Assembly: GCA_035514535.1 (NCBI GenBank)
Contig: DATKAZ010000067.1
Location: 124,001 to 188,000 of the forward strand
Direction: 5' to 3'
DNA length: 64,000 nt
Source: XN24 sp035514535
GTDB taxonomy: Bacteria; Pseudomonadota; Gammaproteobacteria; Steroidobacterales; XN24
Numbering within the stretch: the stretch's first letter is position 1; each line of letters begins with the position of its first letter. Made by a program: the position numbers and the translations under genes. Below the pieces are notes generated by a model. That model had not been told where the DNA came from. It was given only the letters and a program-made list of their open reading frames with translations, and did no database searches. Shown here in pieces: positions 57,220 through 64,000 of the stretch.

Positions 57220-57858
57220 CTATTCGCCGACAGGCTGGTCGACGGCCGGACCGGAATAGAACTCGGCGAGCGCGTCCAGCTCGTAATCCGAGAAGGTCTG
57301 GAAACGCGCGTCCATGGCATCCAGCCCTACTGACCTGCGGCCCTCCCGGAAGTCCTCCAGGGCCGCACGCAGGTATGCCTTGCGCTGGCCTCGCAGCATG
57401 CTGGCGTCATCGACCGGTTCGGAGCCGAGATTCGTATGGCAGATCTCGCAATGACGATCGTGAATTTCCCTTCCCGCCGCCGCGAGTCCCGCGTCAAACG
57501 GATCCTGGTGCGGTGCGAATGGCTGCGCCGAGAACCAGTAGGCGAGCAGGTCGATCTCCTCGTCGCTCATCGGTCCGGCGATGTCGCACATGCTCATGTC
57601 CGGGCAGGTCCCCGCCGTCGTGCACTCGCTCTTGCGGCAGGGACGGAGTCCCTCGCGAAAGCTGTAGAGGGCATTCTCGATGACGCCCGGGGGCAGGCCG
57701 TGGATCGTCGGGACACCCGGGAACGGGCTCGGGCCCGCCTCGCCGTGACAAAGCCCACACAGCGGTACGGCCGGCGGCGGTTCGTGGGCGCCCGCGATCG
57801 CAGGCGCGAGCAGCACCATGATCAAGGGCGCAATCAGACGATAAGCGGTTGCAGTCAC
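57220..57858 (-). CDS. Diheme c-type cytochrome (c4-like)
   Basis: 212 residues with a signal peptide (LIAPLIMVLLAPAIAGAHE) and two heme c sites, CGLCH near residue 33 and CEICH near residue 134, in the two-domain arrangement of cytochrome c4/c553-type electron carriers. Between the hemes is an unusual cluster of four further cysteines, CRKSECTTAGTCPDMSMCD. The start is GTG 57858 with GGAG eight bases upstream. Probably a periplasmic electron shuttle; partner unknown. Confidence 0.85.
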   Translation of the reverse strand: MTATAYRLIAPLIMVLLAPAIAGAHEPPPAVPLCGLCHGEAGPSPFPGVPTIHGLPPGVIENALYSFREGLRPCRKSECTTAGTCPDMSMCDIAGPMSDEEIDLLAYWFSAQPFAPHQDPFDAGLAAAGREIHDRHCEICHTNLGSEPVDDASMLRGQRKAYLRAALEDFREGRRSVGLDAMDARFQTFSDYELDALAEFYSGPAVDQPVGE

Positions 57859-57974
57859 GACGATGCTCCTCGTGGCCCTGGAACGTTGATCCTTATCCCT
57901 GTGGATACCCGCCTGCGCCGTATCAGTTCATCAAGCTCACTGTTGCAGTCGACCCACCGCATGCCCGGCGCAAG

Positions 57975-58050
57975 TGGCGCCCCGGGCAGGAATCGAACCT
58001 GCGACCTACCGCTTAGGAGGCGGTTGCTCTATCCCCTGAGCTACCGGGGC
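57975..58050 (-). tRNA. tRNA-Arg (anticodon CCU)
   Basis: 76 bases with encoded CCA. The minus strand starts GCCCCGGTAGCTCAGGGGAT, anticodon arm ACCGC-CTCCTAA-GCGGT gives anticodon CCT, T arm GCAGG-TTCGATT-CCTGC. Acceptor GCCCCGG pairs fully with CCGGGGC. Confidence 0.97.
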
Positions 58051-58063
58051 GCGGCGGCGAGGT

Positions 58064-58093
58064 ATTGTGCCACCGACGCGGCGCGTGCCACAA
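58064..58093 (-). promoter_or_regulatory. Candidate tRNA-Arg promoter
   Basis: Minus-strand TTGTGG (58093-58088) and CACAAT (58069-58064), 18 bases apart, place the transcript start a few bases before the tRNA-Arg gene. Confidence 0.4.
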
Positions 58094-58160
58094 ACCAGGC
58101 TGAGGCAGCTAGCCCGCACTGTGCATCGCGCTGCGCTGCAGGCGCAACCGAAAGGCCGCG

Positions 58161-58182
58161 GGCTCGATTGCAGGATCGAGCC
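58161..58182 (-). terminator. Perfect hairpin between tRNA-Ala and tRNA-Arg
   Basis: GGCTCGAT-N6-ATCGAGCC forms a perfect 8-bp stem about 28 bases past the tRNA-Ala 3' end on the minus strand. It lacks a T run (CGCGGCCTTTCGG follows), so it may be a processing or weak termination structure rather than a classical terminator. Confidence 0.35.
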
Positions 58183-58210
58183 GCCGCGATCACAATGAAT
58201 AAGAGGGAAG

Positions 58211-58286
58211 TGGTGGAGCCGATCGGAATCGAACCGACGACCTCCTGGGTGCGATCCAGGCGCTCTCCCAACTGAGCTACGGCCCC
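58211..58286 (-). tRNA. tRNA-Ala (anticodon CGC)
   Basis: 76 bases with encoded CCA. The minus strand starts GGGGCCGTAGCTCAGTTGGG; the anticodon arm CCTGG-ATCGCAC-CCAGG gives anticodon CGC. The acceptor stem GGGGCCG/CGGCTCC contains the G3-U70 pair that identifies alanine tRNAs. Confidence 0.97.
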
Positions 58287-58300
58287 ACGGGAAGCCCGGA

Positions 58301-58330
58301 ATTCTATTGCATGGATATCCTCATTCGCAA
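58301..58330 (-). promoter_or_regulatory. Candidate tRNA-Ala promoter inside the start of the divergent GNAT gene
   Basis: Minus-strand TTGCGA (58330-58325) and TAGAAT (58306-58301) are 18 bases apart, with a predicted start near 58294, eight bases before tRNA-Ala. The -35 box lies within the first codons of the GNAT gene on the other strand. Confidence 0.5.
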
Positions 58331-58772
58331 TGCCGAGCCCACGGACTGGGCCGCGATCGCGGAATTCAACCGGGCCCTTGCCGCCGAGACCGAGGACAAG
58401 GAGCTGGACTGGGACACCGTTGCCGGCGGCGTGCGCAAGGTCCTCGGCGATCCGGGCAAGGGACGGTACTTTATCGCCGAGTCGGGTGGGCGCATCGTCG
58501 GCATGACGATGATCACCTACGAGTGGAGCGACTGGCGCGATGGCTGGATCTGGTGGATCCAGAGCGTCTACGTCCATCCGGATTTCCGCGGCGCGGGCGT
58601 GTTCGCGCGACTCTATCGCCATATCGAGGCCCATGCGGCGGAATCCGGCGTGCGCGCCGTGCGACTCTATGTGCTCGACGGCAACACCCGCGCCCGCGCG
58701 ATCTATGCCAGGCTCGGCATGCGCGAAAGCGGTTACAGGGTGCTGGAGTCCGGCGACAGTGAGCCTGAATGA
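58311..58772 (+). CDS. GNAT-family N-acetyltransferase
   Basis: 153 residues, a single GNAT domain of the aminoglycoside/RimI-like type. The acetyl-CoA region is IQSVYVHPDFRGAGVFARLY, with LYVLDGNTRARAIYARLGM after it and the N-terminal IRNAEPTDWAAIAEFN. Substrate unknown. It begins 25 bases from the 5' end of tRNA-Ala, on the other strand, so both promoters share this short gap. Confidence 0.88.
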   Translation: MDILIRNAEPTDWAAIAEFNRALAAETEDKELDWDTVAGGVRKVLGDPGKGRYFIAESGGRIVGMTMITYEWSDWRDGWIWWIQSVYVHPDFRGAGVFARLYRHIEAHAAESGVRAVRLYVLDGNTRARAIYARLGMRESGYRVLESGDSEPE

Positions 58773-58796
58773 CGCCCACGTCGGAGGAGAACGAAA

Positions 58797-59264
58797 ATGC
58801 TAGGACCTGGTGATCGTGCCCCGGACTTCACTCTCCCCGACCAGGACGGGCGCGATATCTCGCTCTCTGAGCTCCTCGCGGACGGCCCGCTGGTGCTGTA
58901 TTTCTACCCCGCGGACTTCACGCCGGGCTGCACGAAGGAGGCCTGCACGATCCGCGACATGCACGGCGAGATCGCCGCGGCGGGGATGCGCGTCGTCGGC
59001 ATCGCGCCGCAGGATGCGGCCAGTCACGCGCGCTTCCGCGCAGAGCACAAGCTGCCGTTCACCTTGCTGGCCGATCGCGACAAGACGGTCATCAGGGCCT
59101 GGGGCGTCGACGGACCGCTCGGCATCGGCGTGCGCCGCGCGACCTTCCTGGTCGGCGGCGACGGCGTCATCCGGGACGCGGTGCTCGCCGACATCCGCAT
59201 CGGCAGGCACGAGGAATTCATCCGCGCGGTCATCGCGACCGCTGCGCCGTCAGGCAACCAATAG
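58797..59264 (+). CDS. bcp: Thioredoxin-dependent peroxiredoxin (Bcp/PrxQ)
   Basis: Reduces hydroperoxides using thioredoxin; 155 residues. Peroxidatic and resolving cysteines are four residues apart in YFYPADFTPGCTKEACTIRD, the PrxQ/Bcp pattern; LGPGDRAPDFTLPDQDG starts the fold. AGGAG precedes the ATG. The 3' end overlaps the convergent chrA-like gene by 15 bases. It follows the GNAT gene by 24 bases. Confidence 0.95.
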   Translation: MLGPGDRAPDFTLPDQDGRDISLSELLADGPLVLYFYPADFTPGCTKEACTIRDMHGEIAAAGMRVVGIAPQDAASHARFRAEHKLPFTLLADRDKTVIRAWGVDGPLGIGVRRATFLVGGDGVIRDAVLADIRIGRHEEFIRAVIATAAPSGNQ

Positions 59265-60587
59265 CGCCAGTCCCGCCCCGGCCGCGGCCGCGAGTCCGAG
59301 AACGGCGAGCATTCCCCAGCCGCGCCAGGCCAGCAGCGCCAGCGCTGCCGCTGCAAACAATATGGCTGGCAGATTGGCGGAATCGAGGGACGGCACCAGC
59401 AGCCGCACGGGACCGAATCGCAGTTCGCCGACCACACCGAACAATACGTGCAGCGCGAACCACAGCGACAGGTTGAGTACGGCGCCGACGACTGCTGCTC
59501 CCACCCCCGCCATGGCGCCGCCCAGCTTCGGCCAGCCCAACAGCCGATCGACCCACGGGGCGCCGAGGAAGATCCACAGGAAACACGGCGCAAAGGTCGC
59601 CCAGGTGGCCACGGCGCTCGCCAGCAATCCCGCGATCACCGGATCGAAGGGCGCAGCATCACGCCATGCCGCAAGGAAGGCCACGAACTGCAGGACCTGG
59701 ATCAGCGGTCCGGGCGTCGTTTCTGCAAGGCCCAGACCGTCGACCATCTCGGCTGGCGACAACCAGCCCTGTGACTCCACCGCATGCTGGGCCACGTAAG
59801 CCAGCACCGCGTATGCGCCGCCGAAGCTCACCACGGCGACCTGGCTGAAGAACAGGCCGACCTGGCTCAAAACGTGTTGCTGCCCCAGGGCCAGCGCGAC
59901 CAACGCCAGTGGTGCCAGCCAGGCCAGCAACCCGGCGGCGGCCGTAACGAGCGTCCGGCCGGGTCGTACCGCACGGTGAGGAGCCGCCGGGCCGGCCTGA
60001 TCTTCCCGCGCCCGCCAGAATCCCAGCGCGGCTGAAACGAGGATCACAAGCGGGAACGGAAATTGCAGGAAAAACAGGCCCGCGAAGGATGCGGCCGCGA
60101 TGAACAACAGCACCGGATCCTGCAAGGCCCGCCGGCGCAGGCGGTCGAGCGCGACGAATACCACCGCCAGCACGGCCGCCTTGAGGCCGAACAGCAGCCC
60201 TTCGACTGCCGGCACGTCGCCCAACCATACGTATATATAGGAGAGTGCCAGGATCGACAGGAAGCCCGGCACGATGAACAGCAGGCCGGCGACCAGGCCA
60301 CCACGGACTCCGTGCATGATCCAGCCGAGGTAAGTCGCCAGCTGCTGGGCCTCCGGGCCGGGCAGCAGCATGCAGAAGTTGAGCGCGTGCAGGAACCTCC
60401 GCTCCTCGATCCACCCCTTTTCCTCCACCATGATCCGGTGCATGACCGCGATCTGCGCGGCCGGGCCGCCGAACGACAGCAGCGCCACGCGCGCCCAGGC
60501 GCGGGTGGCCTCGCCGAATCCGGGTGGGGTCACCTGCGGTTCACCATGCGGAGATGGTACGAGCGGAAAACCCGCATGGCGAGGCAT
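59250..60587 (-). CDS. chrA: Chromate transporter, ChrA family, two-domain form
   Basis: Inner-membrane CHR-superfamily protein, 445 residues, with duplicated six-helix halves. Repeat 1: ARVALLSFGGPAAQIAVMHR and ALNFCMLLPGPEAQQLATYL; repeat 2: SQVAVVSFGGAYAVLAYVAQ and GLGLAETTPGPLIQVLQFVA. These are the FGGP and PGP motifs of chromate efflux proteins; the physiological substrate may be another anion. I prefer ATG 60587 because the longer in-frame form (60647) would overlap the start of hemG. Divergent from hemG. Confidence 0.9.
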   Translation of the reverse strand: MPRHAGFPLVPSPHGEPQVTPPGFGEATRAWARVALLSFGGPAAQIAVMHRIMVEEKGWIEERRFLHALNFCMLLPGPEAQQLATYLGWIMHGVRGGLVAGLLFIVPGFLSILALSYIYVWLGDVPAVEGLLFGLKAAVLAVVFVALDRLRRRALQDPVLLFIAAASFAGLFFLQFPFPLVILVSAALGFWRAREDQAGPAAPHRAVRPGRTLVTAAAGLLAWLAPLALVALALGQQHVLSQVGLFFSQVAVVSFGGAYAVLAYVAQHAVESQGWLSPAEMVDGLGLAETTPGPLIQVLQFVAFLAAWRDAAPFDPVIAGLLASAVATWATFAPCFLWIFLGAPWVDRLLGWPKLGGAMAGVGAAVVGAVLNLSLWFALHVLFGVVGELRFGPVRLLVPSLDSANLPAILFAAAALALLAWRGWGMLAVLGLAAAAGAGLALLVA

Positions 60588-60640
60588 CTCGACCGGGCGC
60601 ACGATAGGGAGCGATTCGCCGGACTGCAGGAGGCTGGAAC

Positions 60641-61180
60641 ATGACATCAGTGCTGGTGCTCTACATGAGCAAGGGCGGCCACACCGCCAGGATCGCGCGC
60701 AGGATCTGCGCGAGCATCGCGGCCGCCGGCAGCCGGGGCGACATGATGGACATCACCGAGGCCGGCCACGAAGGCGTGGACTGGGCCCGCTACGACGTGC
60801 TCGTGCTGGGCGCGCCCGTGTACTACGGCACCTGCGACAAGTCGGTGTTCGAGTTCATCACGGCGAACAAGTCGATATTCGAGTCCGCGCCCAACAGCTT
60901 CTTCAACGTCTCGGTGGTCGCGCGCACGCCTGAAAAAGCCACCGTCGAGGGCAACCGCTACATGCAGAAATTTCTCGAGCTGTCGCCCTGGAAGCCCGGC
61001 GACCTCAAAGTGATCGCCGGCAAGGTCGATTACCCGTCGTGGGGCTGGCTCGACACGCTCATGATCCAGATGATCATGAAGTTCACCAAGGGCCCGACAG
61101 ACAGGACCGCGGTGATCGACTACACCGACTGGGACGATGTGGACGCTTACGGGCGCCACCTGCTGACGCTGGCTCGCTAG
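60641..61180 (+). CDS. hemG: Menaquinone-dependent protoporphyrinogen IX dehydrogenase HemG
   Basis: Flavodoxin-like enzyme oxidising protoporphyrinogen IX in heme synthesis; 179 residues (E. coli 181). The FMN loop is VLYMSKGGHTARIARRI, the second flavin segment LVLGAPVYYGTCDKSVFEF, and the HemG-specific long loop VSVVARTPEKATVEGNRYMQ plus WGWLDTLMIQMIMKFTKGPTD separates it from plain flavodoxins. It would use the respiratory quinone as acceptor. Confidence 0.92.
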   Translation: MTSVLVLYMSKGGHTARIARRICASIAAAGSRGDMMDITEAGHEGVDWARYDVLVLGAPVYYGTCDKSVFEFITANKSIFESAPNSFFNVSVVARTPEKATVEGNRYMQKFLELSPWKPGDLKVIAGKVDYPSWGWLDTLMIQMIMKFTKGPTDRTAVIDYTDWDDVDAYGRHLLTLAR

Positions 61181-61183
61181 GGC

Positions 61184-61732
61184 CTAATAGCGTAGCTGCA
61201 GGAGGCGCGTGCCGCGCAGCCTCGAATAGGTGATGACCCACAAGCCGGCATAGTCTTCCTCGCTGAGCACGCCGATCTGCGCGCCCAGCTCCTCTGCGAT
61301 CGCCGGCACCGTATTGCTGTGCCCGACGACCAGCACGACATCGCCGCGGTGACGCCACTTGAGCCGCCGCATCAGCCGCTTGTGTTCCGCCGCGGGTATC
61401 ACGCGCGGTTCGAGACCGCTGGCGACCGCCACCGGCGCCGCGGTCTCCCGCGTGCGTTGCCACTCGGTCACGTAGATGGCAGCGAGCTGGGCGTCCGCGA
61501 GCATGTCCGCCAGCCGTTGCGCGCGCGCCCGGCCGGGCGCGGACAGGCCCGGATCGCCGTCCTCGAAAAGCTTCTCGGCGTGCCTGAGGAGCACGACGGT
61601 CGTGCTGCCCCACGATGTGACGAGCCAGCCCGCCGCCAGCACGACAGCCAGCACCGAGGCGATCACGATGGCGAGCGGCGTGTAGAGCGGCCGGCGCCGC
61701 AGCGCACGGTGCTCTTTCTTCAGGTTGTCCAC
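61184..61732 (-). CDS. Membrane-anchored histidine phosphatase
   Basis: 182 residues. After a short basic N-terminus comes one membrane helix (YTPLAIVIASVLAVVLAAGW), then a histidine phosphatase/phosphoglycerate mutase-like domain with the catalytic VLLRHAEKLFEDGDPGLSAP and the second His in VVLVVGHSNTVPAIAEELGA. The start is a GTG at 61730-61732, ten bases after GGGGGAG and just past the stop of the upstream membrane-protein gene. SixA-like or unknown phosphomonoesterase; probably periplasmic if the helix is a signal anchor. Confidence 0.82.
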   Translation of the reverse strand: MDNLKKEHRALRRRPLYTPLAIVIASVLAVVLAAGWLVTSWGSTTVVLLRHAEKLFEDGDPGLSAPGRARAQRLADMLADAQLAAIYVTEWQRTRETAAPVAVASGLEPRVIPAAEHKRLMRRLKWRHRGDVVLVVGHSNTVPAIAEELGAQIGVLSEEDYAGLWVITYSRLRGTRLLQLRY

Positions 61733-61733
61733 C

Positions 61734-62105
61734 TCAATGGTCTCCCCCGCCGCGCCGCTCGGATTCACTTCGGTCCTTGCTTTCGCCCAGCACCCGGTAT
61801 TCGCCTTCGATCGCATCGGCCGGTCCGCGCCGGCGATCGCCGCGCCCGCCGGCGTGGCGCGGTGGGTCGCTCCCGGGCGCGCCCTGCAACCGGCGCTTCG
61901 CCCACCAGATTCGGATCGCCATGACCACCGAGGCGATGAAAACCAGCCCGAGCGCGGCGAGGAAAAAGAATGCGCCGAGAAACGCCGCAACGACCAGCGC
62001 GCACACGGCCAGGATCGTCACCAGTATGCGGGCAAAAATGCCCGGCCGGCCGCCCCCGCCTGGGTCGGCTCCCGGACCGGTGATCTGAATTCTGATACGC
62101 TGCAT
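61734..62105 (-). CDS. Small membrane protein of unknown function
   Basis: 123 residues from ATG 62105 (MQRIRIQITGPG). A Gly/Pro-rich start leads to two closely spaced membrane helices (about residues 21-65: IFARILVTILAVCALVVAAF and LAALGLVFIASVVMAIRIWW), then a basic, Gly/Arg-rich cytoplasmic tail with RRLQ and GRGDRRRGPA. One base separates its stop from the GTG of the histidine phosphatase gene, so the two are probably one unit. No family recognised. Confidence 0.6.
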   Translation of the reverse strand: MQRIRIQITGPGADPGGGGRPGIFARILVTILAVCALVVAAFLGAFFFLAALGLVFIASVVMAIRIWWAKRRLQGAPGSDPPRHAGGRGDRRRGPADAIEGEYRVLGESKDRSESERRGGGDH

Positions 62106-62584
62106 TGGGCTCGGGCGTTCGCGTGAGCACACACTGTCGGGCATTGTGCGCTGCGCTTCAACCCTGGCCGCGGGGATTCATTCACGGCCTGCCCGCGGTG
62201 ACGATTACTCGCCCGCGATGCGTTCACCGCAATGCAGCAATTGCATTAAGTCAAGTGCCTGTATTGCATAAATTTCTCGCTCGTGTCCGGCGCCGCGCCC
62301 TGTGCTTGACACGCTCCTGAGCGGGGGGCACTCTCCGAGGTACCGCTGGTCGTCGTGCAGGGCATGAACGAACAGCAAGGCCGCCTGAAGAGTGGCCGAA
62401 GGAAGCCAAGATTCCAAACAACAGCGCAGGGTCACATGACCCCAGGGGAGATGATGATTGACGCATTCCGCCGACTGGCGTGTCCTATGCCGGTCACCCT
62501 CGCCCGCGCGCAGCCTCACCGTACCGTGTACCCAGTCATTGGGCGTGGTGCATATTTCATTTCAATGCAACTGGAGCTCTGAAC
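62106..62584 (+). other. 479-base intergenic region before the secreted protease
   Basis: No convincing gene on either strand; short open frames at 62205-62519 (minus) and 62355-62582 (plus) look like chance. A TTGACA at 62306-62311 and a TTGACG at 62459-62464 have poor partners at -10. AT-richer stretches around 62230-62275 (two TTGCAT-like copies) and 62545-62575 stand out from the GC-rich surroundings. CTGGAG (62572-62577) is the protease ribosome site. Confidence 0.6.
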
Positions 62585-64000
62585 ATGAGGAAATTTCTGC
62601 GTACGGCGGCGCTCGGCATCGTAGCCGCGCTGTCATTCGGTCTCGCCACGGCATGGGCACAGGAATCTGTCCCCGCCGCCGCGGCCGAAAACACCAATAT
62701 GTGGTTCGTCGAGCTGGTGGGTGCCCCCACGGCTGACGGCAACCGGCCCAACAACGTGCGTGCCGAAAAGGCCGCGTTCCGCCGCGAGGCCGCGGCCGCC
62801 GGCATCAGCTATCGGGAGCTGCGTTCCTTTGACGTGCTGTTCAACGGCTTCTCGGTCGAGATCGGACCTGCCGATCGCGCAAAACTCAGCACCCTGCCCG
62901 GCGTCAAGGCCCTGTGGCCCGTCGAGGTCATCGAGGCGCCCGAGCCGCCGGCTGCGGGCGGCTCCCCGGACCTGATGACCGCGATCGCCATGACCGGTGC
63001 GGACGTCGTGCAGAACTCGCTCGGCTACACGGGCGCCGGCGTGCGCGTCGCCATCATGGACACGGGCATCGACTACGATCACGCCGACCTCGGCGGTGAC
63101 GGCATCGCACGCTCCAACAGCGACCAGTTCCCGAACTCGCGCGTCGTGGCCGGCTGGGACTTCGTCGGTGACGATTTCAATTTCGGCCTCACGCCGGAAC
63201 CCGACCAGTATCCGGACGACTGCCAGGGCCACGGCACCCACGTGGCCGGCATTTCCGGCGCCGATGGCGAACTCGTCGGCGTCGCGCCCGGGGTGGTGTT
63301 CGGCGCCTACCGCGTCTTCGGCTGCCAAGGCTCCACCTCCGCCGATATCATGCTGGCCGCGATGGAGCGCGCCCTGGCGGACGACATGCACGTGCTCAAC
63401 ATGAGCATCGGCTCGCGCGCGCAGTGGCCGCAGTACCCGACGGGCGCCGCCGCTACGCGCCTACTGAAGAAGGGCATGGTCGTGGTCGCCTCGGCCGGCA
63501 ACAACGGCCCGGGCGGCTCCCTGCCGGACGGCCCCTATGCGTCCGGCGCCCCGGGCGTCGGGCATGACGTCATCGGCGTCGCGTCGTACAACAACACGCA
63601 TGCCGCGTCGCCGTCCTTTATAGTCGATCCGGGTGGGATACAGATCGTCTATAACTTGGCCTCTGGGGCACCGCCGCCACCGACCAGCGGAACCTTCCCG
63701 ATGGCCAAGACCGGCACGCCGGCAACCGGCGACGACGGTTGTGACGCGGCGTATTTTGCCGGCTTCCCCGCGGACCATATCGCGCTGATCCGCCGCGGCG
63801 GCTGTACATTCCACCTCAAGGCTCTCAACGCCCAGAATGCGGGTGCGGCCAGCGTCGTGCTTTACAACAATATCGCCGGCGGGCTGAATGCCACGGTGGC
63901 GGGCGACCCGCCGATCACCATTCCTGTTGTCACCATCACGGCCGACGACGGGGCAGTCATCGACGGGTTGATCGCAGCCGGAGAGACGTCGCTGACCTGG
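62585..64000 (+). CDS. Secreted subtilisin-like serine protease with PA domain, 3' end outside the window
   Basis: 472 codons to the window edge. Signal peptide LGIVAALSFGLATAWAQE; a propeptide-like I9 inhibitor region (about 35-115, with FNGFSVEIGPADRAKLSTLP); S8 catalytic Asp in VAIMDTGIDYDHADL and His in CQGHGTHVAGISGADGEL; the oxyanion region HVLNMSIGS and VVASAGNNGPGG; then an inserted protease-associated (PA) domain (ALIRRGGCTFHLKALNAQNA). The catalytic Ser lies beyond 64000. ATG 62585 follows CTGGAG. Likely an exported scavenging protease. Confidence 0.93.
   Translation, partial: MRKFLRTAALGIVAALSFGLATAWAQESVPAAAAENTNMWFVELVGAPTADGNRPNNVRAEKAAFRREAAAAGISYRELRSFDVLFNGFSVEIGPADRAKLSTLPGVKALWPVEVIEAPEPPAAGGSPDLMTAIAMTGADVVQNSLGYTGAGVRVAIMDTGIDYDHADLGGDGIARSNSDQFPNSRVVAGWDFVGDDFNFGLTPEPDQYPDDCQGHGTHVAGISGADGELVGVAPGVVFGAYRVFGCQGSTSADIMLAAMERALADDMHVLNMSIGSRAQWPQYPTGAAATRLLKKGMVVVASAGNNGPGGSLPDGPYASGAPGVGHDVIGVASYNNTHAASPSFIVDPGGIQIVYNLASGAPPPPTSGTFPMAKTGTPATGDDGCDAAYFAGFPADHIALIRRGGCTFHLKALNAQNAGAASVVLYNNIAGGLNATVAGDPPITIPVVTITADDGAVIDGLIAAGETSLTW

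Noticed and set aside
62205..62519. A 104-codon minus-strand frame before the protease gene
   Set aside because: No ribosome site, mixed composition with several Cys/His, no recognisable family; likely chance in a non-coding gap.
62355..62582. A 75-codon plus-strand frame ending just before the protease
   Set aside because: No ribosome site or conserved features; it crosses the probable leader of the protease.

Overview
This window is GC-rich, gene-dense chromosomal DNA from a gammaproteobacterium, most likely a marine or halophilic one. The evidence is the gene set: a complete sodium-pumping NADH:quinone reductase (nqrABCDEF plus nqrM), the three-gene N-acetylglutaminylglutamine amide (NAGGN) compatible-solute locus, a wax ester synthase/DGAT-type acyltransferase, a Tol-Pal/ruvABC block in typical gammaproteobacterial order, RelA with a degenerate hydrolase domain, a HemG-type protoporphyrinogen oxidase and a Lys-Ala-Arg tRNA set. 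Genus cannot be fixed from sequence alone. I see no insertion sequence, prophage, CRISPR array or rRNA operon; this looks like core genome with a few accessory loci.

Layout. 1-5.7 kb (minus): a translationally coupled operon fumC - CoA-type Nudix hydrolase - mazG - hrpA, with hrpA running off the left edge. 5.8-12.1 kb (plus): purB, a GNAT acetyltransferase fused to a second domain, mnmA and aconitase acnA. 12.1-14.9 kb (minus): a YgjP-type metallopeptidase and the FadH-type dienoyl-CoA reductase, convergent with acnA. 15-18.9 kb (plus): a DGAT-like acyltransferase, tatD and an M20 peptidase. 18.9-21.3 kb (minus): a NERD-domain protein, rarD and thrB. The intergenic region 21.3-21.6 kb carries thrB and ppk promoter candidates and a free-standing promoter/terminator pair that looks like a small RNA gene. 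ppk follows on plus. 23.8-30.7 kb (minus): nqrABCDEF-nqrM, a CBS-domain protein and a helical protein of unknown function.

30.9-38.3 kb (minus): the NAGGN trio (asparagine synthase-like amidotransferase, GNAT/ATP-grasp synthetase, M42 peptidase), directly preceded by an ATP-grasp ligase-like gene, an inactive transglutaminase/multi-pass membrane protein, and a tiny coupled ORF coding for a signal-peptide-like 33-mer. This is the most interesting accessory region: two ATP-grasp enzymes, an amidotransferase, a peptidase and a membrane transglutaminase-like protein side by side. 38.4-48.6 kb (minus): tRNA-Lys, queC-queE, cpoB-pal-tolB-tolA-tolR-tolQ-ybgC-ruvB-ruvA-ruvC-yebC and a YfaZ-like porin. 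relA (plus) is then followed tail-to-tail by the 2-oxoglutarate dehydrogenase operon sucA-sucB-lpdA (minus). 56.5-64 kb: a periplasmic protein of unknown role, a diheme cytochrome c, tRNA-Arg and tRNA-Ala, a GNAT enzyme, a Bcp peroxiredoxin, a ChrA-like transporter, hemG, a membrane-anchored histidine phosphatase with a small membrane protein, and the first part of a secreted subtilisin-like protease cut by the right edge.

Together the genes describe an aerobic organism with a full TCA segment (fumC, acnA, sucAB-lpd), sodium-motive respiration, salt adaptation through NAGGN, storage polymers (polyphosphate, possibly neutral lipid), and standard envelope, DNA-repair and tRNA-modification housekeeping.
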